Shown here piece by piece: positions 17,569-26,227 of a stretch of 64,000 bases of DNA. Below the pieces are notes generated by a model that searched no databases, had not been told where the DNA came from, and saw only the letters and a program-made list of their open reading frames with translations. How positions within the stretch are numbered: position 1 is the stretch's first letter; every line of letters begins with the position of its first letter. The position numbers were made by a program, and so were the translations under genes. Source of the DNA: UBA8401 sp041665525 (GTDB lineage Bacteria; Bacteroidota; Ignavibacteria; UBA10030; UBA8401); contig JBAYIS010000011.1 in the NCBI GenBank assembly GCA_041665525.1, positions 44,495-108,494 on the forward strand. Direction: 5' to 3'.

Positions 17569-17866
17569 CAAAAAAAAGAATAAAAACTAATGAAGTATTT
17601 TATTTTGATGGTATCTCTTCGTTCCTAAACTCCCCGCCAGAAAATGCTGTCGGGCAGGTGTTTGGGAACGTGATGGAAGCGAAGCTCTGCTGCGCAGACA
17701 GAATGAAAAACGGTTTAAAGAAATTAAATCTTAAGCAGTGATTCATCATGGAGGCGCTCCCAAGCAGAGCTGGGAAGCGAGAGAATTTCTCTATGATTGT
17801 CAGAGATGATATTATAGTTGTGAATATCGGCTAAGTTGAGGCGAAGAAATTACTTTATATCAGCTA
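17569..17866. repeat. Intergenic region with palindromic (REP-like) elements
   Basis: A gene-free stretch between convergent genes. At 17620-17670, CGTTCCTAAAC pairs with GTTTGGGAACG (one wobble) around an inner CCCGCCA/TGTCGGG pairing with one mismatch. At 17759-17774, CCCAAGC-AGA-GCTGGG forms a second small hairpin. Neither has a U-tract. No ORF here looks coding. Confidence 0.55.
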
Positions 17867-18751
17867 TTATTGATTCAGCACGATAGTTTCAGAAATAAAC
17901 CGTTTCACCGACCAACCGCTTCCTAACAGTCCTAAAATCATACCGAAGGAGATCATCAGAACATAAAAATACAATTCCACCGCAAAAAACTCTGATAATT
18001 CGGCACTGACGAACCGTTTCGCGAGAAATATAATGCTCCAGATCAATCCCGCAGAAAGTCCTCCGCCAAGCATTCCATGCAGCATTCCTTCAATCAAAAA
18101 CGGCATCCGGATGAACCCGCGGGTGGCGCCGACCAGTTTCATGGTGGTGATCATTTTTCGTTTGGCATAGATCGTCAGACGAATGGTGTTCGAAACAAGG
18201 AAGATCGCTGCGATCAGCAATGTGAGTCCGATAGCAACGCTTGCACCGATGAAGATCTTCACACGGCGGTCCAGTATCTCCAGCAACGCTTTCCGGTAGA
18301 CAACATCGTCTACACCCTCGACTCTGGTCAAAGCAGCATATACCGCTTTCGCACTGTCGGAATTCTTATACTCCGGGGCCAAATGCAGTTTAAAGGAGGC
18401 GGGGAGCGGGTTGAAATCGAGTACGGCGTTGATATCTTCGCCGAATTCTTTCTTAAAGATCTTTGCCGCATCGTCTTTGGAAATGTAAGAAGAATTGACG
18501 ATTCCCGGGACATCCATCAATGCGGAACGAATAGTAGCAATGTCCGCTGTATCCACTTCGGCAGCGATAAAGACCTCCATTTCCACTTTATCCCGGAACG
18601 ACTGGATGATGGAATTCGTGTTCCGGTATATAATTGCAAACAATCCCAGCAGCAGCAGCGAGATCGTCATGGTGAAGATTGTGATGATCGAAGAGAGCCG
18701 GGCCCGTTTGAAACCGGAAAGACCTTCTTTGAAAGAGTAGAAGAGCGCCAT
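17867..18751 (-). CDS. ftsX: Cell division protein FtsX
   Basis: A 294-residue membrane protein of the FtsEX complex, which controls peptidoglycan hydrolases at the division septum. The topology is typical: one N-terminal helix (about 20-42), a periplasmic domain of ~130 residues (VEMEVFIAAEVDTADI... ISKDDAAKIFKKEFGED), then three C-terminal helices with the FtsX signature NTIRLTIYAKRKMITTMKLVGAT. The ATPase partner FtsE is not next to it. The start codon lies 1 bp after the pheA stop, so it is translated as the distal gene of that unit. Confidence 0.9.
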   Translation of the reverse strand: MALFYSFKEGLSGFKRARLSSIITIFTMTISLLLLGLFAIIYRNTNSIIQSFRDKVEMEVFIAAEVDTADIATIRSALMDVPGIVNSSYISKDDAAKIFKKEFGEDINAVLDFNPLPASFKLHLAPEYKNSDSAKAVYAALTRVEGVDDVVYRKALLEILDRRVKIFIGASVAIGLTLLIAAIFLVSNTIRLTIYAKRKMITTMKLVGATRGFIRMPFLIEGMLHGMLGGGLSAGLIWSIIFLAKRFVSAELSEFFAVELYFYVLMISFGMILGLLGSGWSVKRFISETIVLNQ

Positions 18752-18752
18752 A

Positions 18753-19577
18753 TTATTTTACTACCTTACCGACCTCGTATGATCCGAGAATCTTAATATA
18801 AGTTGTCATTTTCTTCAGCTGCCGGATAGCGGAAATACAATCCGGATTTCGTTGATCCGTTTCCACATCGGCAAAGAAGAGGTATTCCCACGGTTTACCG
18901 ACGAACGGCCTCGATTCGATCCTTAAAAGATTGATATGCTGTTTTGCGAACAGTGAAAGGCAATGCACCAACGATCCGGGAATATGCCGCGTTGCAAAGA
19001 TTAAAGAAGTTTTCGCATGCCGCAGCGGCTGACCTGGTTCCCGTGACAATACCAGGAATCTGGTGTAGTTCCGGTGATCTGTCTCGATCCCTCTTTTCAC
19101 GATCTTCAGTTGATAGTGTTTTGCCGCCTGTTCGCTGGCGATGGCTGCACTGGTGTTTAACTGCCGCTCAGCGATCATCTTTGCAGCTCCGGCAGTATCA
19201 TAATACTGATGCAACGTGACATTTTTCATTGAACGAAGAAACACATCACTTTGACCGAGCGCCTGCGGATGGGAATAAACGTTCCGGATGTTCTTCAGCG
19301 GCGTAGAGGGCAATGCCATGAGATTCATCCGTATCCTGAGTTTTACTTCACCAATAATGTGCAGTGGATATTCCTGCAACAAATCGAAATTTTGATGGAC
19401 ACTGCCAAAGAGCGAATTTTCGATCGGCACGATTCCGACAGGGGAGCGTTTCCGTTTTACATCTTCAAAAACATCACGGAAATTCTCCCGCGGCACCGGC
19501 TGACAATTGTCGCCGAAATATGCAACGGCCGCCTGTTCACTGAACGCACCGTACTCGCCTTGAAATGAGACTTTCAT
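18753..19577 (-). CDS. pheA: Prephenate dehydratase
   Basis: A 274-residue enzyme converting prephenate to phenylpyruvate in phenylalanine synthesis. The N-terminal catalytic domain starts with KVSFQGEYGAFSEQAA and contains VGIVPIENSLFGSVHQNFDLL. The essential Thr-Arg-Phe is in HRNYTRFLVLSRE. The C-terminal ACT domain has GSLVHCLSLFAKQHINLLRIESRP, the usual phenylalanine-sensing GAL/ESRP motifs, so feedback control is expected. There is no chorismate mutase domain, so this is the monofunctional form. It is followed directly by ftsX. Confidence 0.93.
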   Translation of the reverse strand: MKVSFQGEYGAFSEQAAVAYFGDNCQPVPRENFRDVFEDVKRKRSPVGIVPIENSLFGSVHQNFDLLQEYPLHIIGEVKLRIRMNLMALPSTPLKNIRNVYSHPQALGQSDVFLRSMKNVTLHQYYDTAGAAKMIAERQLNTSAAIASEQAAKHYQLKIVKRGIETDHRNYTRFLVLSREPGQPLRHAKTSLIFATRHIPGSLVHCLSLFAKQHINLLRIESRPFVGKPWEYLFFADVETDQRNPDCISAIRQLKKMTTYIKILGSYEVGKVVK

Positions 19578-19601
19578 ACTTACCCTACGTTCTGGTGTTA
19601 T

Positions 19602-20114
19602 CTAAAAATTCGATTCATCGCGCCATTTTGCGATCTTCCAAACATCGGAAGTCTGCGCACGCTCCAGCGTCCAATTGGCATAACCGTCCACCCGAACTAC
19701 ATCATTCGGACTAAAGGTGACGGTCAGATTGAAATTCCTGATGACCGAAGTTTTCAAACTATCCGGTTCCATTGATGCACTGATGATGGTATTCCAAACC
19801 AGGTCCAGCCGCTGCACGTTTTGAAACAATCCTTCCGTTGTGCGGAGGTCGTCGTCCCTTCCCCAAAACACATCAATCGATCTGTCATAATCACGATAAA
19901 TGAAGATGAAATTCGATGCCAGCAGCTGTCCGTAAATGGTCGAATCGCGGAATGCATACGCCTGCCGGAAATTTTGGAACACTCCCTCTACTTGATGCTG
20001 ATCTCCAAGGATGGTCGAGCTGCCGGATGGTGAATTATCCAGGTGCGGTGCGAACGGATTATCACATCCGGTCAGCAGCACTATTGCAGAGATCATCACT
20101 GCGCGAAGGATCAC
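19602..20114 (-). CDS. Small lipoprotein, NTF2/SnoaL-like
   Basis: A 170-residue predicted lipoprotein with the lipobox VLLTGC. The body (VEGVFQNFRQAYAFRDSTIYGQLLASNFIFIYRD, ending WTLERAQTSDVWKIAKWRDE) has the pattern of an NTF2-like cone: a leading helix with aromatic residues, then a long curved sheet ending in a W-x-I-x-x-W strand. I see no catalytic residues. The start is a GTG overlapping the stop of the upstream gene by 4 bp (GTGA), so the two are translationally coupled. The neighbour at 20111-20707 has the same architecture, suggesting an old duplication. Confidence 0.6.
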   Translation of the reverse strand: MILRAVMISAIVLLTGCDNPFAPHLDNSPSGSSTILGDQHQVEGVFQNFRQAYAFRDSTIYGQLLASNFIFIYRDYDRSIDVFWGRDDDLRTTEGLFQNVQRLDLVWNTIISASMEPDSLKTSVIRNFNLTVTFSPNDVVRVDGYANWTLERAQTSDVWKIAKWRDESNF

Positions 20115-20707
20115 TTTGCAAATTGCCCTTTCAATTCGCTCCAGCTGGAATCCTTTTTCGTTTCAAAGTCCACCCAGCGGTAGATGCGCCAGATGGTATG
20201 TGTTTTTTTATCCGGTGACATATAGATCTCGCTTCGGCCGACGAACTTCTGTGTTTTCAGATCATTACGATTATGGGGTACCGAAAGATCATAATCCAGT
20301 GTGTATTGTGCAGAGTCCGGATGAATTTGATTCCAATTCGATGCTGTTATATGGAATGTCATTGGCGATGCACTGCCGACGGCATTGACGATATTGAGGA
20401 AATATTTTGATTCCGCAACATTATCCCAGGATGAAAACACTGCTGCATACCGCGATGCGGCAGACTGGTTCGGTTCGAAGAGAAATACCCGGCCATGGGT
20501 TGTAGTGTCGGCAAACAAGCTTTCATATCCTTTTATATTCTTATCTTCAAATGCTTTTTGAAAATTGTCGATGACATCTTTTGGCAGATAAGCCGTAGGG
20601 AGCGTTTGATTGTCTGTCACCGGATTATCAGGATCGCGTGTATCGAACAGGTTACAAGAAAGTAACAGAGAACAGAGAATTGCGATATGCACTGATCTAT
20701 AGCGCAA
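20111..20707 (-). CDS. Small lipoprotein, NTF2/SnoaL-like
   Basis: A 198-residue predicted lipoprotein with the lipobox SLLLSC. The body contains YLPKDVIDNFQKAFEDKNIKGYESLFAD and ends with TIWRIYRWVDFETKKDSSW, the same helix-then-sheet NTF2-like layout as the gene that follows it. The start proposed here is a TTG at 20707, giving a positively charged n-region (MRYRSVH). A GTG at 20692 is the alternative. It overlaps the end of recR by 11 bp, so it is coupled to recR. No function can be assigned. Confidence 0.55.
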   Translation of the reverse strand: MRYRSVHIAILCSLLLSCNLFDTRDPDNPVTDNQTLPTAYLPKDVIDNFQKAFEDKNIKGYESLFADTTTHGRVFLFEPNQSAASRYAAVFSSWDNVAESKYFLNIVNAVGSASPMTFHITASNWNQIHPDSAQYTLDYDLSVPHNRNDLKTQKFVGRSEIYMSPDKKTHTIWRIYRWVDFETKKDSSWSELKGQFAK

Positions 20708-21293
20708 CTCGTCCCTCCAGTGCGCGCGTTAACGTAGCTTCGTCCGCGAATTCCAGGTCACTTCCGATCGGGAGACCCCGAGCAATGCGGGTTACTTTGA
20801 TGGAGAGCGGTTTCAGCAGTTTCGCCAGATAGAGCGTGGTCGTTTCTCCCTCCACATTGGGATTCAAAGCAAGGATTATTTCCTGTACATCGTCGTGCAA
20901 CCGGGTAAGGAGTTCTTTCACTTTCAAATCTTCCGGTCCGACTCCATCCAGCGGAGAAAGCGCTCCGCCGAGCACGTGATAGAGGCCATTGAACTCATGT
21001 GTTTTTTCGACGGCGATAACGTCGTTTGGTTCTTCGACAACGCAAATCACTTTTCGGTTCCTTTTCTGACTGGCGCAGATGGAGCACGGATCGCTTTCGG
21101 TGATATTGAAACAGACCGTACAATACCGCACTTTGTCCTTCACGTCAATTAAGATCTTTGAGAATGCAACGACCTCTTCTCTGGGCATTTTCAACACATG
21201 CATGGCAAGCCGCTGCGCGGTTTTGCGTCCGATGCTTGGGAGGGAGGCAAATTCCTCAATCAATTGTTCGATTGTTTCAGAAGTGAAGATCAT
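20697..21293 (-). CDS. recR: Recombination mediator protein RecR
   Basis: A 198-residue protein that, with RecO and RecF, loads RecA at gaps in damaged DNA. Visible features are an N-terminal helix-hairpin-helix (FASLPSIGRKTAQRLAMHVL), a C4 zinc finger (CTVCFNITESDPCSIC), and the Toprim domain (VICVVEEPNDVIAVEKT, then YHVLGGALSPLDGVGPEDL). The length is normal for the family. The usual neighbours dnaX and ebfC are absent here. Instead a lipoprotein pair overlaps its 3' end. Confidence 0.95.
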   Translation of the reverse strand: MIFTSETIEQLIEEFASLPSIGRKTAQRLAMHVLKMPREEVVAFSKILIDVKDKVRYCTVCFNITESDPCSICASQKRNRKVICVVEEPNDVIAVEKTHEFNGLYHVLGGALSPLDGVGPEDLKVKELLTRLHDDVQEIILALNPNVEGETTTLYLAKLLKPLSIKVTRIARGLPIGSDLEFADEATLTRALEGRVAL

Positions 21294-21360
21294 AGGGAAA
21301 AGTTCATATTGTCAAATTGCAAAAACACTGTTTATGCCAAAAACCTTCAAGCAAGAAAGG

Positions 21361-21966
21361 TCAGCCGAACATTTCCTGTTCCACTTCCTGGAAAATGATG
21401 TGGCCGATAGTAATATGTCCTTCCTGGATACGCTGTGTGTCGGTTGATGGGACGATGATGGCAAGATCGCACATTCCTTTTGCTGCGCCGCCGTCCTTTC
21501 CTAAAAAGCCGATCGTCGAAATTTTCATTTCGCGCGCTTTGGCGAAGGCATTGTTTACGCTGGCGGAATTGCCGCTGGTGGAGATCCCTATGAGCACATC
21601 CCCCTCATTACCGAGCGCTTCGACGGAACGGGAAAAGACATTGTCATAACCGATATCATTGGCACCGGCGGTCAAGTTCGACGCATCAGTCGTAAGAGCA
21701 ATTGCAGGGAGCCCGGGACGCTTGATATTCGGCGACAGCCGGATGACGAATTCCGTGGCCAGGTGCTGTGCATCGGCGGCACTGCCTCCGTTGCCGCAGA
21801 GCAGGACTTTTTTCTTATTCTTAAAGGCATGGATAATAATATCGATTGCTTTGGAGATATCGCCATTGCACTGTTCGGCAATCTTCAGTTTTGTTTCGGC
21901 GCTGGCCTTCAACGAATCCTGTATAAACGATTGACGATAGACGAGTGTAAGGGGTAAGTGAGCCAT
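21361..21966 (-). CDS. gmhA: Phosphoheptose isomerase (SIS domain)
   Basis: A 201-residue SIS-fold enzyme that converts sedoheptulose 7-phosphate to D-glycero-D-manno-heptose 7-phosphate, the first step towards ADP-heptose for lipopolysaccharide. The SIS motif VLLCGNGGSAADAQHLATEFV, the loop LIGISTSGNSASVNNAF and the C-terminal TQRIQEGHITIGHIIFQEVE with the metal-binding His and Glu all match GmhA. Other heptose genes are not in this window. Confidence 0.88.
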   Translation of the reverse strand: MAHLPLTLVYRQSFIQDSLKASAETKLKIAEQCNGDISKAIDIIIHAFKNKKKVLLCGNGGSAADAQHLATEFVIRLSPNIKRPGLPAIALTTDASNLTAGANDIGYDNVFSRSVEALGNEGDVLIGISTSGNSASVNNAFAKAREMKISTIGFLGKDGGAAKGMCDLAIIVPSTDTQRIQEGHITIGHIIFQEVEQEMFG

Positions 21967-22029
21967 AAATTTATTTATCGGATGAAAAATTATTAAAATG
22001 AAGAGTGATGCAATAAAAAATCTATCCTG

Positions 22030-22773
22030 TTACTTGCTATGGATCGCTGCAGCAAATTCTTTTACCAGACTGGCGTTGCTGTTTTTCTCCAACACCGTTC
22101 CGGTGACAATGAATTGTGCGCCGGCACGCACTTTTTTGTGCGCCTCCTCCGGAGTCCGTAAACCGCCGCCGACGATGAGCGGGACTGAGCAATAGTTCGA
22201 AACTGCAGCAATGATTTCATCTGGGACGGATTGTTCGGCGCCGCTTCCTGCTTCCAGGTAAATCATTTTGAATCCGAGGATCTCTGCGGCAAGAGCATGC
22301 GCTACTGCAATATCCGGTTTGTGACGGGGAAGCGGGCGGGTATTGCTCATAAACTCCGCTGATGTGATTTTTCCCGATTCCACCAGCATGTACGCTGTGG
22401 AGATTGCCTCGAGCCCGATCTTTTTCACTATTGGTGCCGCCAGAACCTGGCTGCCGATGAGATGTTCCGGATTTCGACCGCTGATCAGCGATAAAAACAG
22501 AAGCGCATCTGCTTCCTTTGAGATTTGCATCACCCCGCCGGGGAAGATCACCACTGGGACATTCGTATGTTTTTTAATTGTCCTGATGCACTGCTCGAAC
22601 GAGTCGTCCACGATCAGGCTGCCGCCGACAAGGAATGCGTCGACTCCGGCGACGGTCGCTTGTTCGACAAATGAGGGAAGTTTCTCCGGTGCGATCTTAT
22701 CCGGGTCGATCAGGACGAAATATCCTGCTCCTTTGGATTTTGAGGATGCGAGAAATCTTTCGAAAATGGACAT
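22030..22773 (-). CDS. Geranylgeranylglyceryl phosphate synthase family protein (PcrB/GGGPS-like)
   Basis: A 247-residue TIM barrel of the GGGP synthase/PcrB family, which transfers a polyprenyl group to sn-glycerol 1-phosphate. Family signatures visible are GYFVLIDPDKIAPEKL, the phosphate-binding segments GVDAFLVGGSLIVD and VVIFPGG, YLEAGSGAEQSV, and the standard phosphate-binding motif PLIVGGGLRTPEEAHKKVRAGAQFIVTGT. In archaea the product is the first committed ether-lipid precursor. Homologues are known in some Bacteroidota and Firmicutes, where the lipid is still partly unclear. The ATG shares one base with the alaS stop (TGATG), so it is translated with alaS. Confidence 0.85.
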   Translation of the reverse strand: MSIFERFLASSKSKGAGYFVLIDPDKIAPEKLPSFVEQATVAGVDAFLVGGSLIVDDSFEQCIRTIKKHTNVPVVIFPGGVMQISKEADALLFLSLISGRNPEHLIGSQVLAAPIVKKIGLEAISTAYMLVESGKITSAEFMSNTRPLPRHKPDIAVAHALAAEILGFKMIYLEAGSGAEQSVPDEIIAAVSNYCSVPLIVGGGLRTPEEAHKKVRAGAQFIVTGTVLEKNSNASLVKEFAAAIHSK

Positions 22774-25592
22774 CAGTTCAGCATTCCTTTCACGATTTCG
22801 GAGAAGTTCTGCAATGTAGCATCCAATTTTGCAACATCCTTGCCGCCGGCAGTCGCTAAATGAGGTTTGCCGCCGCCGCCGCCGTTCAGTTGTTTTGCCA
22901 CCAGTCCGACGATTTTGCCTGCCTGCAGATGTTTCGATTTGATCAGGTCGTCGCTGACAATGCAGACGAGGGCAACCTTTTCATCAATCACCGAAGCGAG
23001 GAGTCCGACACCGCTGCCGATCTTTCCGCGAAGAGCGTCGCCGAGGGATTTCAGCGCTTCCATATCATTGGCGTCGATCTTTGAACTGACTATCTTGAAT
23101 CCGTTACCGGACGAAGCGGATTGGACAAGTGAATCGATATTTCCACTGGCAGAGAGAACGGCTGCTTTCGCTTTTTCTTTCTCTATCAGTTTCTTTTTAT
23201 CACTTAATTCCAGGATATATGATTCGAGTGCCCGGAACCGTTCCAGCTGTCCCGCGAATTCTTTTTTCAACTCTTCTGTGACGATGGAATGCGGGATTTC
23301 CGGAATGTCCTCAAATTTTCGAAGGACGACATCCAATCCCGCTGCATCCGTATTGTCGAGCGGCGATGCTGTCCCTAACGATGCATGCATCGCTTGAATC
23401 TCGTCGACGATATCATATGCATATTCTATCCGTTCACGGAATGTTTTATTTTGTAATTTCAAATATTCCAGTGCGTAGTGATTGGTTAATGCTTCTACGC
23501 GACGGACGCCGCTGGCACTGCTTGCCTCTGTGCGAATCTTGAAGAAACCGATTTCATTGGTGTTCTTCACGTGAATGCCGCCGCAGAATTCCTTACTGAA
23601 TTCTCCGAACTGCACTACATTGACCCGGTCTCCGTACTTATCGCCGAAGAACATCAATGCGCCCATCTTCTTCGCATCGTCGAACGGGATATTCCGGTGA
23701 TGCTGCAGCGAGATACCCTCTTTTATTTTGTCGTTGACGACAGCTTCGATATCCGAAATTTCCTGTTCGCTCACCTTTGCAAAATGTGCAAAGTCGAACC
23801 GTAAATATTCCGGCGCGACAAGCGATCCTGCCTGGTGGACATGTGTACCCAGCGTTTGCCGGAGTGCTGCATGCATCAAATGCGTTGCGGTATGGTTCCG
23901 CATGATGGAGTAACGCCGTTTCGCATCGACCTTCGCTTCCGCTTCCTGCCACGAAGCATTTTTCGGCAGGTCGTTGCCGAGAATATGCACATGCACTTTT
24001 CCGCTTTTTTGTGTGTCGACCACGGGGAAAGAGATGCCGTCAATGACGATTTCGCCCGTATCCCCCATCTGCCCGCCTGATTCCGCATAGAATGGCGTCG
24101 CATTCAGCACCACCAGATTCTTCTCGGAACTCAAAATGGCAGCACGGTTGTCTGTTAATTCATACCCGAGAAATTGGAATTCTTTTTCAAATAATTCAGT
24201 AGGATATTGTTTTGCGGTTTCCTTGCTTTGTATTGCAATCCGTTCGCCTTCGGTAAGATCTGAACCGCCGTGTAATTTTGAATCCCGTGAACGTTCGCGC
24301 TGTTCGTCCATTAATTGAGCAAATGTTGTTGCGTCGACTGACAGACTGCGTTCCGAACACAACAATTGCGTCAGGTCGAGCGGGAAACCGAAAGTATCAT
24401 AGAGTTTGAAAGCAGCTTCACCAGGGAACACTTTCGATTGTTTCAGGTCGGCTACCGTCTGCTCGAAGATCTCCAATCCCCGATCCAATGTTTGATTGAA
24501 ACTCTCTTCTTCGCTTTTGATTACACGTTCAATGTGGGACTGATGTTCCCGGATCTCCGGAAAAACATCACTCATCGTATCCACCAGCGTTTGCACAAGG
24601 TTGAACATGAACGGTTCCCGCAGATTCAACTTTCGGCCCCACCGGGAAGCGCGGCGCAGAATGCGTCGCAGAACGTAACCTCGTCCTTCGTTGGAGGGAG
24701 TGGCGCCGTCCCCGATGGCAAATGTTAACGCTCGGATATGGTCAGCAATGACCCGCATGGCAACATCGGTGTCCGAATGGCTTGCTTTATATTCCATTCC
24801 GGCGGTCTCGGCGATCTTCGCAATGATCGGCGTGAAGACGTCGGAATCATAATTGGAGGGGAATTTTTTAAAGCCGGATTTCATCGACTCCATCACGGCG
24901 CAGACGCGTTCGAATCCCATTCCGGTGTCGACATGTTTTGCCGGGAGATCCGTCAGGGAACCGTCCGTATTCCTGTTATACTGGATGAAAACGAGATTCC
25001 AGATTTCGATCAGTTCCGGCGAACCGGCGTTGACCATTGCTTCCGGTGCGTCGCCGCGCTGAGTCAGGTCGATGTGAATTTCAGAACAGGGACCGCACGG
25101 ACCGGTGTCGCCCATTTCCCAAAAATTATCCTTCGCTCCGAACCGCAGGATACGAGAAGGATCGATATGCTGTTCCCAGAGTGACGCTGCTTCGTCGTCC
25201 GTTTCATAGACAGTTACCCACAACCGCTCTTTCGGCATCTTCCAAACTTCCGTCAGCAATTCCCACGCCCAGGTGATCGCTTCCTTCTTATAATAGTCGC
25301 CGAAGGACCAGTTGCCGAGCATTTCGAACAGTGTATGGTGATAAGTATCGCGGCCGACCTCTTCCAGGTCGTTATGTTTCCCGCTAACACGGATACATTT
25401 TTGCGTATCGGCAGCGCGAGTATAATCCCTTTTACCGGTTCCAAGGAAGATTTCCTTGAACTGGTTCATGCCGGCGTTGGTAAATAACAATGTCGGATCG
25501 CCGTGGGGAATCACCGGAGCGCTGGGAACAATGGTATGTTGTTTTGATTTAAAAAATTCTAGGAATGATCTTCTGATCTCGCGTGATGTCAT
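22773..25592 (-). CDS. alaS: Alanyl-tRNA synthetase
   Basis: A 939-residue class II synthetase charging tRNA-Ala. The N-terminal catalytic domain begins SREIRRSFLEFFKSKQHTIVPSAPV and includes the motif 2 region (HTLFEMLGNWSFGDYYKKEAI) and the class II motif 3 region (GRGYVLRRILRRASRWG). The editing domain has the zinc ligands HTATHLMHAALRQ and CGGIHVKNT. The C-terminal DHHA1/C-Ala domain ends with LNGGGGGKPHLATAGGKD. It is slightly longer than the E. coli enzyme (876 residues). The next gene overlaps its stop by one base. Confidence 0.96.
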   Translation of the reverse strand: MTSREIRRSFLEFFKSKQHTIVPSAPVIPHGDPTLLFTNAGMNQFKEIFLGTGKRDYTRAADTQKCIRVSGKHNDLEEVGRDTYHHTLFEMLGNWSFGDYYKKEAITWAWELLTEVWKMPKERLWVTVYETDDEAASLWEQHIDPSRILRFGAKDNFWEMGDTGPCGPCSEIHIDLTQRGDAPEAMVNAGSPELIEIWNLVFIQYNRNTDGSLTDLPAKHVDTGMGFERVCAVMESMKSGFKKFPSNYDSDVFTPIIAKIAETAGMEYKASHSDTDVAMRVIADHIRALTFAIGDGATPSNEGRGYVLRRILRRASRWGRKLNLREPFMFNLVQTLVDTMSDVFPEIREHQSHIERVIKSEEESFNQTLDRGLEIFEQTVADLKQSKVFPGEAAFKLYDTFGFPLDLTQLLCSERSLSVDATTFAQLMDEQRERSRDSKLHGGSDLTEGERIAIQSKETAKQYPTELFEKEFQFLGYELTDNRAAILSSEKNLVVLNATPFYAESGGQMGDTGEIVIDGISFPVVDTQKSGKVHVHILGNDLPKNASWQEAEAKVDAKRRYSIMRNHTATHLMHAALRQTLGTHVHQAGSLVAPEYLRFDFAHFAKVSEQEISDIEAVVNDKIKEGISLQHHRNIPFDDAKKMGALMFFGDKYGDRVNVVQFGEFSKEFCGGIHVKNTNEIGFFKIRTEASSASGVRRVEALTNHYALEYLKLQNKTFRERIEYAYDIVDEIQAMHASLGTASPLDNTDAAGLDVVLRKFEDIPEIPHSIVTEELKKEFAGQLERFRALESYILELSDKKKLIEKEKAKAAVLSASGNIDSLVQSASSGNGFKIVSSKIDANDMEALKSLGDALRGKIGSGVGLLASVIDEKVALVCIVSDDLIKSKHLQAGKIVGLVAKQLNGGGGGKPHLATAGGKDVAKLDATLQNFSEIVKGMLN

Positions 25593-25628
25593 AATGCGTT
25601 GTTATTTCTCCATTTTCTGTCGTTGGGA

Positions 25629-25910
25629 CTAAACTTCAACCTGGGTCATCAGTTCGATTTCTTCCAGGATGCTGGTTACTTGCAGGCATTTCACCAATTC
25701 ACCAGTGTAGACGCAGGATTTGCCGGTATGATGGACTTCTAATGTCATCCGTTCCGCAGTCGGTTGATCACAACCGGTTGCCTTGATGATTTGATAGATC
25801 ACCTCGTCGAACGTATGCACTTCATCATTGAACAAGATCGCCTTTGCCGGGTGCTGCGTCTTGACCTCGTCGATGACCTCTTCTTCGGTCTGTATGATTG
25901 GGTTTGCCAT
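25629..25910 (-). CDS. clpS: ATP-dependent Clp protease adaptor ClpS
   Basis: A 93-residue adaptor that delivers N-degron substrates to ClpAP. The core AKAILFNDEVHTFDEVIYQIIKATGCDQPTAERMTLEVHHTGKSCVYTGE carries the family NDD/E-x-T/H-F motif and the conserved H-x-x-G. I start at the ATG at 25910 (MANPIIQTEEE). A longer form from a TTG at 25922 is possible but less likely. It is the first gene of the - strand block that ends with ftsX, divergent from aconitase. Confidence 0.9.
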   Translation of the reverse strand: MANPIIQTEEEVIDEVKTQHPAKAILFNDEVHTFDEVIYQIIKATGCDQPTAERMTLEVHHTGKSCVYTGELVKCLQVTSILEEIELMTQVEV

Positions 25911-26227
25911 ATTTCTATTCAAATTTCATTCAAAATACGGAAATTCGGAGAGCGTTGCAAACATTCAATTTCTGGTGGTGCCACACTTTGAGATATGGCC
26001 ATGGTGAGAGAATCCCGTCCCCAAGGGTGGACTTGCCACAGTGTGAGTTGAACCATTAATCTTCAATACGCGGCGCAAAAAAAAAGCATCGCTAACCCTG
26101 TGTGGCTCTATTTTTAAAGTATATTAGCCACATTAAGACAGTGCTCAATTTCTTGCAGTGGTGGCAAACTCTGTGTATATTTAACAAATTTCTACCATTC
26201 ACAACAATTCTGAGAAAGATCCCTGCA
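25911..26227. promoter_or_regulatory. Divergent intergenic region between clpS and aconitase
   Basis: About 317 bp without a gene. A sigma-70-like pair TTGCAG (26153-26158), 17-bp spacer, TATATT (26176-26181) would start transcription about 40 bp before the aconitase ATG. The -10 is good and the -35 weak. Two related words, GCCACACTTTGAG near 25980 and GCCACAGTGTGAG near 26035, recur here with no clear symmetry. Confidence 0.35.

Noticed and set aside
26162..26177. A TGGCAAACTCTGTGT sequence before aconitase, resembling the second sigma-54-like promoter
   Set aside because: The -12 half lacks GC and no TTATCA-N3-TGATAA repeat lies 70 bp upstream. A sigma-70-like pair explains the position. 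It shows that TGGCA...TGT alone is weak evidence.
26102..26227. N-terminal extension of aconitase
   Set aside because: It starts at GTG in the promoter region, and the family N-terminus begins at ATG 26228.
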